NCBI RefSeq assembly: GCF_003096035.1
Contig: NZ_CP029186.1
Span: forward strand, 1,377,001-1,441,000
Length of the DNA stretch: 64,000 nt
Reading direction: 5' to 3'
From: Flavobacterium album
Lineage (GTDB): Bacteria > Bacteroidota > Bacteroidia > Flavobacteriales > Flavobacteriaceae
In this document: positions 23,848-32,340 of the stretch, piece after piece
How positions within the stretch are numbered: position 1 is the stretch's first letter
Layout of the letters: each line of letters begins with the position of its first letter
Program-made: the position numbers and the translations under genes
Notes under the pieces: model-generated
Seen by the model: only the letters and a program-made list of their open reading frames with translations
Told to the model about the DNA's origin: nothing
The model's database searches: none

Positions 23848-24120
23848 ATGAGTATTAAAGAACATTGCGTAAAGATATACGAATTGCTGAAGGAGGCAGG
23901 AGAGTCGGGCTGGTCCAACGGTTTCAGGGGCCTGATCGCTGAGCTTGAAGCTAACGAGAACATATCGGTCTACCGGAAGATCATAAGCATTTATGGCGGT
24001 GCAGGGTCTTTCAACGACCTGGTGCTTTATAAAAACGGCGCTGTCTGTAGTGAAGAGAACAATGAACTGGACCGGCTCAGGAACGGGCTTTATAACAAGA
24101 TCGCAGAAAAATGGACTTAA
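23848..24120 (+). CDS. Small DUF6966-like protein
   Basis: This encodes 90 residues. The pattern LLKEAGESGWSNGFRGLI and later IYGGAGSFNDLVLYKNG matches my recollection of the small DUF6966-type family, in which GGMGSxNDLxL is the hallmark. Such proteins occur in immunity-type arrays and have no known activity. Cytosolic, no membrane segment. Its last ten bases overlap the start of the next gene, so translation is probably coupled. Confidence 0.65.
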   Translation: MSIKEHCVKIYELLKEAGESGWSNGFRGLIAELEANENISVYRKIISIYGGAGSFNDLVLYKNGAVCSEENNELDRLRNGLYNKIAEKWT

Positions 24121-24557
24121 AAGAATTGCACGACAAACTGGTATCGGAAGGCTGCAACCGGTTTTGCATTGAAGGCATAGGCAGGCAGGAGTTTGACGAT
24201 ATTGAACGGCTGGAAATGAACGATGGCAGGTGGGAGGTGCGTTATTACGAGCGTGGGCAGGCAGGGGAGACCCTTTTTTCTACCGCAGATATGGATGAGG
24301 CGATAAAGTATTATTACAATTATGTAATGAGCATACAACACAGGCACCTTATTGCCTTTAGCAGGTCGCAAAGCATTGTAGCTAAGTATAAGGCCAGGCT
24401 TGAAGCTCATGGTATTACTACAGTGGAGTACACGATACCGAATTATTCGGCTGCTGATGACCCTGTGTATGGATTGGTGGTTATCAACAAAGATATTTTT
24501 AAAGCGAGGGAATTGTTCGGGACAGTCCCCTACATTGATGACAACCTGAAAAGATAA
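24111..24557 (+). CDS. Hypothetical immunity-like protein
   Basis: This encodes 148 residues. The N-terminal part has the pattern of several small immunity families: ELHDKLVSEGCNRFCIEG, then DGRWEVRYYERGQ and a helix MDEAIKYYYNYVM. The C-terminal half (HRHLIAFSRSQSIVAKYKARLE) may form a second small domain. The W-E-V-x-Y-x-E-R-G signature is the basis of the comparison (Imm59-like), and this is tentative. It overlaps the preceding gene by ten bases. Confidence 0.65.
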   Translation: MDLKELHDKLVSEGCNRFCIEGIGRQEFDDIERLEMNDGRWEVRYYERGQAGETLFSTADMDEAIKYYYNYVMSIQHRHLIAFSRSQSIVAKYKARLEAHGITTVEYTIPNYSAADDPVYGLVVINKDIFKARELFGTVPYIDDNLKR

Positions 24558-24572
24558 GCAAAGATTAATACG

Positions 24573-25193
24573 ATGACAGACCGGGAACTTTTTGAAATAT
24601 TGAAGGAGCGCATTGAGCAGGGCGATTGCCGCACGGAACAGGTTTCGGCGATTTTATCGGAGTATAAAAACTCAGGAGGTAAACAGGAAACTGCCGAAAG
24701 CCTGGCAGAAGAACTCGTTGCTGTCTTTTCAGGCGATGAGGAATTGCAGGAGCGCGCCTACGACATCTTTGATATTGTTACCGGATGGTGCCCGCCTGCA
24801 CTGAAGGTTTGGGAAAAGAAAAAGATATGGGCATTAACCGACGGTATGCGTTTTGAAGATGAAGAAACCGGGGTGGTCTTCAACCACTTTTCATTCTGCG
24901 AGTTTATAAAGCACATCATGACAGCGTATGCCGGCATGAGTTACGAAGAGGCGGACGACAAAGTGAAGAATTCTTTCCTGGCTTATGTTCCGCGTACTTT
25001 AGATCATGTCATGTTTTTTTCGCACGAACTGGACTATCACTGGGCAATGCTGCTGGCACATGGCGATATGTACTGGACAAGGGGAATTCCCAGCGATTAC
25101 AATGGCTTTAGTGAAGAATATCTTTCCTGGGCTAAGGCGATAAGGCAAAAATATAACCTCAAAGAGTCGTATTTGTATTACGACAAAATATAG
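24573..25193 (+). CDS. Hypothetical protein
   Basis: This encodes 206 residues, acidic, probably mainly helical. It starts MTDRELFEILKERIEQGDC, very like the start of the gene at 25879 (MTDKDLYNRICDLQ), which hints at a common N-terminal module. The middle holds GWCPPALKVWEKKKIWAL and the end RGIPSDYNGFSEEYLSWA. No catalytic pattern or export signal is visible. It lies 15 bases after the previous gene in the same operon. Confidence 0.7.
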   Translation: MTDRELFEILKERIEQGDCRTEQVSAILSEYKNSGGKQETAESLAEELVAVFSGDEELQERAYDIFDIVTGWCPPALKVWEKKKIWALTDGMRFEDEETGVVFNHFSFCEFIKHIMTAYAGMSYEEADDKVKNSFLAYVPRTLDHVMFFSHELDYHWAMLLAHGDMYWTRGIPSDYNGFSEEYLSWAKAIRQKYNLKESYLYYDKI

Positions 25194-25202
25194 CACCTGA
25201 AT

Positions 25203-25640
25203 ATGGCAGCCGAATTGAACATTTACAGTATTTATAAGCTCAGGAATGAGGACAAATATTACCTGCTGCGGACAGAAAGGCCGGGTTTTTCGAATGCCTC
25301 ACAAATGGAAGAGGATTTAGCGGAAGCGGCAGAAGAGGAGCAACGGAACCGTATGCTGGAACAGGTCAGCCCTGCCGGTTTTGATTTCATTGGCGAATTG
25401 CAAAACGCTCCGATAGGTGATGCGCTTTATACCGAAAATGGAAAAGCAAATTTGGAAATTTATTACATGGAAACGGAGTTTGGCCATCCCTGGATCGTTT
25501 TGGGCAATGCACCTTCGGAAGAGGCGTTTCTGGCTGAGCTGAATGATGACGAAGACCTGTTACGTTTAAAGCCTGTGGGGAAGCCGGTAAAGATCCGGGT
25601 AGCATATTTAACGGAAAACGATTTTAATTTAAACACATGA
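25203..25640 (+). CDS. Hypothetical acidic protein
   Basis: This encodes 145 residues, strongly acidic. It opens with a beta-rich stretch (NIYSIYKLRNEDKYYLLRTE) followed by an E-rich helix, and a beta-rich C-terminal half (EIYYMETEFGHPWIVLGNAP). No motif is recognised. The stop overlaps the next start (ATGA), so the two products are probably made in step. Confidence 0.65.
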   Translation: MAAELNIYSIYKLRNEDKYYLLRTERPGFSNASQMEEDLAEAAEEEQRNRMLEQVSPAGFDFIGELQNAPIGDALYTENGKANLEIYYMETEFGHPWIVLGNAPSEEAFLAELNDDEDLLRLKPVGKPVKIRVAYLTENDFNLNT

Positions 25641-25879
25641 TACAGAAACCATCATTCGTAACAAGCCTTACCATTGGAGAGGAAACCCACGAGATAAAAG
25701 TTTACGGGGACGTAGACAAGACAACAGATTTTATTTATTACACTTTCGCCCTGAATGACGAAAATATGATCGTATTGTCAAAATTTGATGGTGATGAATG
25801 GAGAGTTGCCAATACCATCAGGATGAACAACGATCTCGCGAACTTATTAGGAAAAATAATTGATAGCAATAACAAATAA
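25637..25879 (+). CDS. Small hypothetical protein
   Basis: This encodes 80 residues, predicted as mostly beta strands: SFVTSLTIGEETHEIKVYGD, FIYYTFALNDENMIVLSK and EWRVANTIRMNND. Its start overlaps the previous stop by four bases and its stop shares one base with the next ATG, so it is embedded in a tightly coupled series. Role unknown. Confidence 0.65.
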   Translation: MIQKPSFVTSLTIGEETHEIKVYGDVDKTTDFIYYTFALNDENMIVLSKFDGDEWRVANTIRMNNDLANLLGKIIDSNNK

Positions 25880-26373
25880 TGACAGATAAAGATCTCTATA
25901 ACCGTATATGCGATTTACAAGCTACCGATGTAAGCCTCGAAACCTATTTGCTTTCGCTTCTGAAGCTTGTTGAAAAAGAAAAGTCAAGGGAAGATGTTCC
26001 TGCCGAATTGTTCCTGCAAATTTTACAGGATGCTTTTACATCAGAACCGGCAAAATTTAATCCCGAGTGGCTGAAAATTAAAAAAGCCCCAAAAGAAAAT
26101 CCCAACGCAAGCGGTTACGATTATGCCGTAGCCGTTATCCAATTCCAGATATCGGATCTCCGTAAAATGAAAGGGAAGCAACTGGACGACCCTTATAAGA
26201 CCATGGGTATTGATTCTGAAACCGGCGAACGATGGTATAATTTTGACCCGATGGGCAATTTAGAATGTGGGGCAAGATGCTGTGTTGATGGCGGTAGTGA
26301 TGAAAATGAGTATGAATTACTGGATTGGGGCTTTTTGGGGCAGCTTCTCGAAATGGGAAGGATCTACGAATAA
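25879..26373 (+). CDS. Hypothetical protein of a recurrent Bacteroidota family
   Basis: This encodes 164 residues. The C-terminal half RWYNFDPMGNLECGARCC, with a final LGQLLEMGRIYE, is a pattern I recall from many small uncharacterised Bacteroidota proteins in immunity-type neighbourhoods. Three cysteines are clustered in ECGARCC and could bind metal, but this is speculation. The N-terminus resembles that of the gene at 24573. Cytosolic, same operon. Confidence 0.7.
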   Translation: MTDKDLYNRICDLQATDVSLETYLLSLLKLVEKEKSREDVPAELFLQILQDAFTSEPAKFNPEWLKIKKAPKENPNASGYDYAVAVIQFQISDLRKMKGKQLDDPYKTMGIDSETGERWYNFDPMGNLECGARCCVDGGSDENEYELLDWGFLGQLLEMGRIYE

Positions 26374-26388
26374 AAACATATAAAAACA

Positions 26389-26949
26389 ATGGACAAATAC
26401 GCAGCACTAACAGCACAGGGCAGGGGAGCCTACCTCGATGCTTTAACAAACATCGGCTGGTTCAGCCTCCCTCATAATGACAGGGCCAAAACAGAAGAGC
26501 ACATTACCGGTATTGATGACAGCAACTATTTCTTTTATGTCCTGGCGCATATTACGCGGGATGCCGAAGGCTTTGATAATGGCAGGGAGTATAAGGAGCT
26601 TTTTGAGGAAATAGCCGCTTTAAGTAGCGTGAAAATAGTGTCGGCAGATTTTGAATACCATAATGAAGGGTTTGGTATAGATGAGCTCACCGGCACTGTA
26701 GTAACCGAGAACCGCACTTATGAATGCCCTTTGGAAGAACTGATGGGCTGGCTCGACAGCGATTTTGTCGATTGGTTTGTCAACCAGGAAGTATTGGCCG
26801 GTGAAAATATTGAAGGCCGCTTTTTTACGCTTCCGGCTACCGACCAAATGGCGCAGTATTCTTTTATGCCGCAGGAAATGTACGACAAGGCCATTGCCGC
26901 AGGGATCCTGCCGGACGACCCTGAATATTTTATGCGGGATTTTGAATAA
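26389..26949 (+). CDS. Hypothetical protein
   Basis: This encodes 186 residues. Features are an N-terminal helical part, a DDSNYFFYVLAHITRD segment and a beta-rich KIVSADFEYHNEGFGIDEL region. It ends with a region (FFTLPATDQMAQYSFMPQEM) typical of soluble alpha/beta proteins. No family was recognised. It follows the previous gene by 15 bases and is in turn followed by a 49-base gap, the largest inside the array. Confidence 0.7.
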   Translation: MDKYAALTAQGRGAYLDALTNIGWFSLPHNDRAKTEEHITGIDDSNYFFYVLAHITRDAEGFDNGREYKELFEEIAALSSVKIVSADFEYHNEGFGIDELTGTVVTENRTYECPLEELMGWLDSDFVDWFVNQEVLAGENIEGRFFTLPATDQMAQYSFMPQEMYDKAIAAGILPDDPEYFMRDFE

Positions 26950-26998
26950 ATACGATGACAAATCAAATTAGTAATAAAACTTCAGTAACAGGTTATAA

Positions 26999-27664
26999 AT
27001 GAAAAATCTCAATTTTATCGAATCGGCTGCCCACAACCGTGAAAGGCAGAACAAATCCCTGAGGAATATGATGGTGCTTGTACTGGTATGCGCCATCCCT
27101 GCCGCCATTTCGAGGCTGTTCTTTTGGGGATATACCCACAAGGCTATGGTTACCTCGTGGAGATATAGACATGTAAGTTACATAACCGACGTGGGGTGGC
27201 CAGCAACCGTATATGGCTATGGGAGCTTTTTTGCTATCGCGTTTGCCTTGTTTTATATTTTCATCCGCTATAGGTACAACCCAAAACAGCCTTCATTCGG
27301 GGTAACCGAAGACGGTATTTTCATCAACCAGCAAATGCTTCGCAATGCGTTTGTTCCCTGGAGTAATATACAAAAGGCCGAATTGCTGGGGCCTGAAGCA
27401 AGCCCATTCATGCGATTGACATTTAAGGATTATAAGGCCCTTATTAAAGGCCAGCCGTTTCTTCTAAAATCCATTGCGAAGGCCAACCTGAAGGATGGTC
27501 CCGTAATGAGCATCACAAAAGGCGATACAGTTGGCGACATACGGAAGATGTATGAAATAATCAACGAGAAGGGATTTAACAGAAGCAATACGGAACCGCA
27601 CACGATGCTGAGCTTCACAGATAAGTATGGCGATAACCTGAAGATTTCGGCAAATCAAAAATAA
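26999..27664 (+). CDS. Two-helix membrane protein with PH-like cytosolic domain
   Basis: This encodes 221 residues. Two membrane segments lie at about residues 25-45 and 75-92, with a short loop between. The remaining 125 residues form a predicted beta-sandwich (FGVTEDGIFINQQMLRNAFVPWSNIQKAELLG), the usual start of bacterial PH-like domains (STM3941-like) that follow paired helices. It is the only clear integral membrane protein of the rightward array. Function unknown. Confidence 0.7.
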   Translation: MKNLNFIESAAHNRERQNKSLRNMMVLVLVCAIPAAISRLFFWGYTHKAMVTSWRYRHVSYITDVGWPATVYGYGSFFAIAFALFYIFIRYRYNPKQPSFGVTEDGIFINQQMLRNAFVPWSNIQKAELLGPEASPFMRLTFKDYKALIKGQPFLLKSIAKANLKDGPVMSITKGDTVGDIRKMYEIINEKGFNRSNTEPHTMLSFTDKYGDNLKISANQK

Positions 27665-27697
27665 AAGCATAAAAATAAACCAACAAAATAATACAAA

Positions 27698-28105
27698 ATG
27701 AAAAAACTATTAATAACCCTTATTGCCCTTGGAGGCACAGCGCTTATGAGCGGACAAACCATCGAATCCGGAAGTCACAATACCTCAGGCTACATTAAAA
27801 GCGACGGTACTATTGAGGACAGAAGCCATTCGACCGTAGGCTACATCAAGAGCGATGGCACCATTGAGAACAGGAGCCACAGCACGATAGGCTACATAAA
27901 AAGCGACGGTACTATCGAGGACAGGAGCCACTCGACCGTAGGCTATGTGAAGAGCGATGGTACAGTAGAGGACAGGAGCCACAGCACCCTGGGCTATGTG
28001 AAGAGCGACGGCACAGTGGAAAACAGAAGCCACGGCACCATAGGCTATGCCCGCGGCGTAAAGAAAGAATGGGCTGCCGTAACGTTCTTCTTCTTTAAAT
28101 TTTAA
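27698..28105 (+). CDS. Exported protein with five 17-residue GYxKSDGT repeats
   Basis: This encodes 135 residues. A signal peptide (MKKLLITLIALGGTALMSGQ) is followed by five near-identical 17-residue units of the form T-x-GY-I/V-KSDGT-I/V-E-D/N-RSHS, i.e. 51-base tandem repeats over 27783-28041. A partial sixth unit and the tail WAAVTFFFFKF complete it. It resembles what I recall of the five-fold beta-flower fold family, where each unit gives one blade and the phenylalanine tail closes the ring; the assignment is tentative. The Asp/Asn position runs D, N, D, D, N. The only exported protein of the rightward array. Confidence 0.75.
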   Translation: MKKLLITLIALGGTALMSGQTIESGSHNTSGYIKSDGTIEDRSHSTVGYIKSDGTIENRSHSTIGYIKSDGTIEDRSHSTVGYVKSDGTVEDRSHSTLGYVKSDGTVENRSHGTIGYARGVKKEWAAVTFFFFKF

Positions 28106-28116
28106 TACAGGGCAGT

Positions 28117-29346
28117 ATGAATACTACTGATAAACCATTTGAGATACGCTTTTACAATGAAGAAATGTTTGATAATGCGATGCTTTTCATGGAGGCCGCT
28201 GCAGACTGCCTGTTGGGTGAAATGAGCAGCAGGGTGATGCTGGAAAACCATACAGCTGAGCATACCGTCATGGGGTCGGGAACGCCATCTAATACCCGCG
28301 ATGTGAATATTGGGTCGGGATTTTATGAGGTAATGAAACAGGCATTTGCCGAAACCCCTGCTGATGCGTACCTTACATTTATTATCGAAACGAAAATAAA
28401 AACAGCCGAAACCCCGGCAGGGCAGCTGGAGGCAACGCACAGGGTAAGGGTGAAGAACCCGATGATTGGCACAAAGCGCGAAGACTGGCCGGAATGGGAG
28501 GACCCGCAGTTTGAAATACCGGAGCTGCTGTACGATGAAGCCCCAAAGTGGCAGGATGATTTTACCATCAGCATTACACCGCAATATAGCGAAGGCGACA
28601 TGTTTGACTTCCTTGACGAGACAGCACATTTTGTGCTGACGGTGCTTTCGGGCGCAGCGATCAAAAAGTTTGATGTTACTGCGAAGCTGATGCACGAGTG
28701 GCGCGAAGAAAAGCTGTCGGTTGAGGTAAACCCAAAGGCCAAAGGGCATGAGATTACCATTGATCTTTCAGCCAATTTACTTGATCAGGTAAAGGAAATG
28801 GGAAGCTACAGTCACGGCGAATATGAAAAATTTGATTATTTTTTTGAGATTGAGATAACCGGTGCCGACGACAAAAAGCACAAACGCAAGGTATCGGTGC
28901 AGCTGCCGAACCCGTATTACGAAGGGATTGCTGCTGAAAAGGACATTGCCCGTGATGTACTGGCAGAGGTATTTAAAAGAAAATACAATGAGGACATTGC
29001 CGAGCTGGACATTGAAAGCCAAGAGGGCTGGTGGGCCTGGAGAAAGGATGGGGTTTCGTTCCAGTACGGCTGGAAGGACAATGCCATCATGCTTTACCGC
29101 TACCTGGGTGCCGAAGATTATGACGCCGACGCCGACGAAGTCTCAGAAGCTATAGATGAAATTAATGAGTTTGCCGCTGGTACAGCGGAGTTGGTATATG
29201 TAGACAATTACTTTGTGTTAAAGTATGAATTCAGCCCGGAGGAATTGGATGCGGACGACCTGGAAAAGAAACTTGATGAGTTTGAGGAATTAGCCGATTC
29301 GGATGAGGTGTCTGGGTTCCTGGCGGCATATGAAGGGGAAAGTTAA
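28117..29346 (+). CDS. Hypothetical acidic protein
   Basis: This encodes 409 residues, the largest product of the rightward array, soluble and acidic. Residues 1-265 are beta-rich and may form two similar domains (ADAYLTFIIETKIKTAETPA; KKFDVTAKLMHEWREEKLS). The last 130 residues (ARDVLAEVFKRKYNEDI, VSFQYGWKDNAIMLYRYL, FVLKYEFSPEELDADDL) have the strand-helix alternation of YbjN-like chaperone folds, which is only an impression. No catalytic residues stand out. Confidence 0.7.
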   Translation: MNTTDKPFEIRFYNEEMFDNAMLFMEAAADCLLGEMSSRVMLENHTAEHTVMGSGTPSNTRDVNIGSGFYEVMKQAFAETPADAYLTFIIETKIKTAETPAGQLEATHRVRVKNPMIGTKREDWPEWEDPQFEIPELLYDEAPKWQDDFTISITPQYSEGDMFDFLDETAHFVLTVLSGAAIKKFDVTAKLMHEWREEKLSVEVNPKAKGHEITIDLSANLLDQVKEMGSYSHGEYEKFDYFFEIEITGADDKKHKRKVSVQLPNPYYEGIAAEKDIARDVLAEVFKRKYNEDIAELDIESQEGWWAWRKDGVSFQYGWKDNAIMLYRYLGAEDYDADADEVSEAIDEINEFAAGTAELVYVDNYFVLKYEFSPEELDADDLEKKLDEFEELADSDEVSGFLAAYEGES

Positions 29347-29365
29347 TTTTTAAAATTAGGAGATC

Positions 29366-29728
29366 ATGAAAAATATACAATTAGCACAGCTCGATAAATA
29401 CAACGGCAACCCGAACTACGAGCATATAGAAGGCAATATTTACAAGGACCTGGAGGAAGATCATTATGTCTTCGCGCTGAGCTATGAACTTGAAGAAGAG
29501 GAAGATTCGCAATACCCGTTGGAAGACATACTGGATGAATTTTTCCTGCATGTATCCGACTTTATAGATGAAGACAGGTTTAATACCGAAAGTGAAATTA
29601 CCCTGGAATTGGGCGGTGACCTTAACGACATAAAAGAAGCCATAGGCACAATTATCGGGAAGAGGGTATATAATGAAGAATATGACGATGAACAAGGCGT
29701 TACAAGGGTAAGGCTGGTGATAGAATAA
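29366..29728 (+). CDS. Small very acidic hypothetical protein
   Basis: This encodes 120 residues with an exceptionally high Asp/Glu content (YELEEEEDSQYPLEDILDEF). A high negative charge is common among immunity proteins for basic nuclease toxins and among nucleic-acid mimics; neither can be shown here. Predicted alpha/beta, no membrane segment. Lies 19 bases after the preceding gene. Confidence 0.65.
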   Translation: MKNIQLAQLDKYNGNPNYEHIEGNIYKDLEEDHYVFALSYELEEEEDSQYPLEDILDEFFLHVSDFIDEDRFNTESEITLELGGDLNDIKEAIGTIIGKRVYNEEYDDEQGVTRVRLVIE

Positions 29729-29744
29729 TTAAGAGCAATTTACC

Positions 29745-30143
29745 ATGAATACTACAAAACGCGACTACGTAAAAGCGAACCTTTCGCCCCTGAATAAAAT
29801 ACTCAACAAGCACGGCGGGTTGGAGAACAAGATAAAGCTGACCAAACTAAAGCCGGACCAAATCGATTTCCTATACGAGCTGATGATGGTACATCTTGAA
29901 GGCTACATAGAATATGCCCGTGAAGCGATATTCGATTTCCATCGTGAGGAACTGCAGCGCTACCTGGACATGCCGCAGTATAAGGACTGGAAAATGCCGG
30001 TAGAAATACACGGTATCAAATTACCCGAAAAATTTGAAGCCGGCTGCGAATGGGAACTACAGATAGGGAGGCCTTGGTTTGGTGCAACACAAATGGGCCT
30101 GATCATGAAAGGCTGGGAAATAGACGACGAGTATATCGTATGA
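29745..30143 (+). CDS. Hypothetical protein, last gene of the rightward array
   Basis: This encodes 132 residues. It has a helical N-terminal part (NKILNKHGGLENKIKLTKLK) and a C-terminal half with aromatic residues (EWELQIGRPWFGATQMGLIM). No family recognised. Its stop codon touches a 14-base-pair hairpin that also serves the convergent gene, so the operon ends here. Confidence 0.7.
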   Translation: MNTTKRDYVKANLSPLNKILNKHGGLENKIKLTKLKPDQIDFLYELMMVHLEGYIEYAREAIFDFHREELQRYLDMPQYKDWKMPVEIHGIKLPEKFEAGCEWELQIGRPWFGATQMGLIMKGWEIDDEYIV

Positions 30144-30178
30144 AATACGGCTGCTTTCCCGGGGAAGCAGCCGTATTT
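30143..30178. terminator. Shared bidirectional terminator between convergent arrays
   Basis: A perfect 14-base-pair stem joins AAATACGGCTGCTT (30143-30156) to AAGCAGCCGTATTT (30165-30178), with an eight-base loop (TCCCGGGG). It has A/T-rich flanks on both sides. It contacts the stop codons of both convergent genes and so ends both arms of the accessory island. Confidence 0.9.
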
Positions 30179-30831
30179 TAATATATCGTTTGAACTTTAA
30201 AGCCGTCTTTTGAACGGATGTATTCTATAAGGTTTGGAAGGGTATTATACGCATCTGCAACGATCTTTACAGGATCTTCTGCGGGCGTTATCCCCATTTC
30301 GTCAGCCATCCATTTCCGGAAGGGCAGGAAGTCGGGATGGTTTTCTGCGTAGTCATTGCTAATGCTTTCGCAGCGTTCCGGGCTGCAAAATTTATACGGG
30401 TCCTGCATATACGATTCCATTCCCTCTTTTATGCAGTGATCGTTATCGACCAGGATATAACTTATCTTAATGTCGAGCGCGAGGCAATGGATGCTAAAAA
30501 AATCACCAAGGTTTCCTGCAATCACACTATGATGCTGCTGCTTTGAAATATGCACAACAGGCTGGCTTGTCAGATTTTCGCCTTTGCGGATATTCCAGAA
30601 ACAGTAGGTTTCGTGTATACCGTTATAATAGAACGGAATAAATTCGCCTATCACATTGCTGTCGATGACCGCCTCAAGGTTATGATTCCATTCCTCCGGG
30701 GTGCTTCTATGAATATACCGCTCTGCTTCAGGATCAGTAAATTCAATTGTTTCGGGAAATTTGTAGAATTTCACCAGTAGTTCCGGCACTTCCCCATTCG
30801 GGAAATGGGCCGCGATATTTTGTCTTTCCAT
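30178..30831 (-). CDS. SUKH/SMI1-KNR4-like protein
   Basis: This encodes 217 residues. FPNGEVPELLVKFYKFPETI at the N-terminus, IGEFIPFYYNGIHETYCFW in the middle and PVVHI then VIAGNLGDFFSIHCLALDI follow the SUKH pattern, in which a helix pair precedes F-x-P-F-x-x-x-G and a later sheet ends with S-F-x-E/D-F-L. SUKH proteins commonly neutralise toxins of contact-dependent or secreted systems. Last gene of the leftward arm, separated from the gene upstream by a terminator, so it may have its own promoter in 30832-30939. Confidence 0.6.
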   Translation of the reverse strand: MERQNIAAHFPNGEVPELLVKFYKFPETIEFTDPEAERYIHRSTPEEWNHNLEAVIDSNVIGEFIPFYYNGIHETYCFWNIRKGENLTSQPVVHISKQQHHSVIAGNLGDFFSIHCLALDIKISYILVDNDHCIKEGMESYMQDPYKFCSPERCESISNDYAENHPDFLPFRKWMADEMGITPAEDPVKIVADAYNTLPNLIEYIRSKDGFKVQTIY

Positions 30832-30902
30832 TATAATTTTTCTTTATTTGCTATAAATGCCCTGATCTCTTTATTTTCACGATCATGCCAAAATATAATT
30901 TA

Positions 30903-30927
30903 AAACGCCCGTATTTACCGGGCGTTT
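30903..30927 (-). terminator. Terminator after the Spo0M-like gene
   Basis: AAACGCCCG (30903-30911) and CGGGCGTTT (30919-30927) form a nine-base-pair stem. On the reverse strand the stem is followed by TTTT. It lies 13 bases beyond the stop of the leftward gene at 30940 and isolates the SUKH-like gene. Confidence 0.8.
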
Positions 30928-30939
30928 CTTATTGTTTGG

Positions 30940-31890
30940 TTAGTTATTGCTTAGCAATGCAATTTTCTTAATGTGCGATAAGCTTTCAAACCTCGAAGCC
31001 TGGCTTCCCCATTCGTTCGGACTTGAGAAGGTGAACGAAAGTGAATCGATATGAATGCTCCTCCAGTTGTCCGGGTTACTGAAATCAAGGTCCCTGTGCC
31101 CGTTGATGTGGTTGATCCTGAATAACCCAACTTTGGTATCGCCAAAAAAGTCGTCGGTCATGCGCACTACTTTATTGTGCATCTGGCCCAGGCTGTAAAT
31201 AGCATACACTTCCATACCCTCAAGCTCGAACTCTATATCATCATGGTTGCCGGAAAGGATCAGTTCCCTTTGCTCAGGTGTAAAATCGATAGGCTCATCC
31301 TCGCCTTCAAGTTCTATAACACTATTATAAATGCTTGCGTTAGCTTCTTCTTCAACATCTTCCTCTTCTTCATATTCAGGTTCCTGCCTGCGGCCATTGT
31401 CGTAAACAGTTATCTCCTGCGTAATGGATGGGTCGAAAAGGTCGAGCGTTTCCTTAATGTCTACCTCGCATTCCAGGAAAAAGGTAATACCGTTTCTTTG
31501 TGCGTTCTCAGGTGTATCACCACCCCAGTTTGCCAGTGCTGCGGGAACGTCCATGTCCTTAACCCAGTAGCCGTAAGAAACCTCACCGCCGCCTTCTACT
31601 GTACATGGAAATTCCTTTACCCATTCGCCGTTGCGCTCTGTTGTGGCACATCTCTCGGCAGTACGGGTTTCAGTTCCCAGCTCGATCTTCTCCTCAACGT
31701 TATTAACGGTGCGCTTAGCGTAAAAGGTACCTTTAACGCCTATCACGGTTACGGGATCTTTACCCGACTTAACATTTACCGTTGCCTTGATCATCGGGTC
31801 GAAATACGGCCACGGGTTCTCTACGTATAAAAATTCAAGCTTTACGCCGGTAACGCCCACCATGCCCTTTATCTTGTCAAAAAATCCCAT
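30940..31890 (-). CDS. Hypothetical protein with Spo0M/arrestin-like N-terminus
   Basis: This encodes 316 residues. The opening MGFFDKIKGMVGVTGVKLEF, followed by strand-rich MIKATVNVKSGKDPVTVIGVKG, resembles Spo0M-type arrestin folds, which begin with a short amphipathic helix and then beta sheets. An E-rich linker (about residues 172-186, EPEYEEEEDVEEEA) precedes a C-terminal domain of about 120 residues. The comparison is by eye and weak. Only nine bases separate it from the small secreted protein upstream. Confidence 0.6.
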   Translation of the reverse strand: MGFFDKIKGMVGVTGVKLEFLYVENPWPYFDPMIKATVNVKSGKDPVTVIGVKGTFYAKRTVNNVEEKIELGTETRTAERCATTERNGEWVKEFPCTVEGGGEVSYGYWVKDMDVPAALANWGGDTPENAQRNGITFFLECEVDIKETLDLFDPSITQEITVYDNGRRQEPEYEEEEDVEEEANASIYNSVIELEGEDEPIDFTPEQRELILSGNHDDIEFELEGMEVYAIYSLGQMHNKVVRMTDDFFGDTKVGLFRINHINGHRDLDFSNPDNWRSIHIDSLSFTFSSPNEWGSQASRFESLSHIKKIALLSNN

Positions 31891-31899
31891 AATTATTTC

Positions 31900-32217
31900 T
31901 TATTTGCAAAGTTTAATTTCTTTTCCGCTGTCAGAATCCTCGAATTTCTTGAACAGCTTACCGTCTACATACACTTCATAGCCGGCCTTTACAGGAACCT
32001 TTACTTTTTCGCCTGCCTTGTATTTTGAGGTAGATGAAGAGCCTTCCGCACGTACGCGTACTTCGATCTCCTTAGAGCAGTTGTTTACAAGGTACACATC
32101 AAAGTAGCCTCCGACAGCGTTAACGATTACAGGGGTTACTGTAGTTGCTGCTGTTACTGCCTGCGAAGCCATTACGGCAAACAGCACCATCGCTGAGATT
32201 TTTTTAAATGCATTCAT
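31900..32217 (-). CDS. Small exported protein
   Basis: This encodes 105 residues with a signal peptide (MNAFKKISAMVLFAVMASQA) and a short beta-rich mature part (GYFDVYLVNNCSKEIEVRVR, YKAGEKVKVPVKAGYEVYVDG). Cysteines occur in NNCSK and at the C-terminus (KLCK), so a disulfide between them is plausible outside the cytosol. Family unknown. It is one of the few exported products of this island. Confidence 0.7.
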   Translation of the reverse strand: MNAFKKISAMVLFAVMASQAVTAATTVTPVIVNAVGGYFDVYLVNNCSKEIEVRVRAEGSSSTSKYKAGEKVKVPVKAGYEVYVDGKLFKKFEDSDSGKEIKLCK

Positions 32218-32340
32218 GTTTTTAAATTGTTTTAAGGTTATAAATAGGTTTTTTAAAAGTTGCTTAACAGGGTGAACCTGCTAATATATCAATAATTACC
32301 TTCAGCACAATGCCTATAGTAAAAACTTGTTAATTATTTC

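Noticed and set aside
27783-28041. CRISPR-like tandem repeats
   Set aside because: The 51-base repeats are contiguous without spacers and encode 17-residue units in an open frame with a signal peptide.
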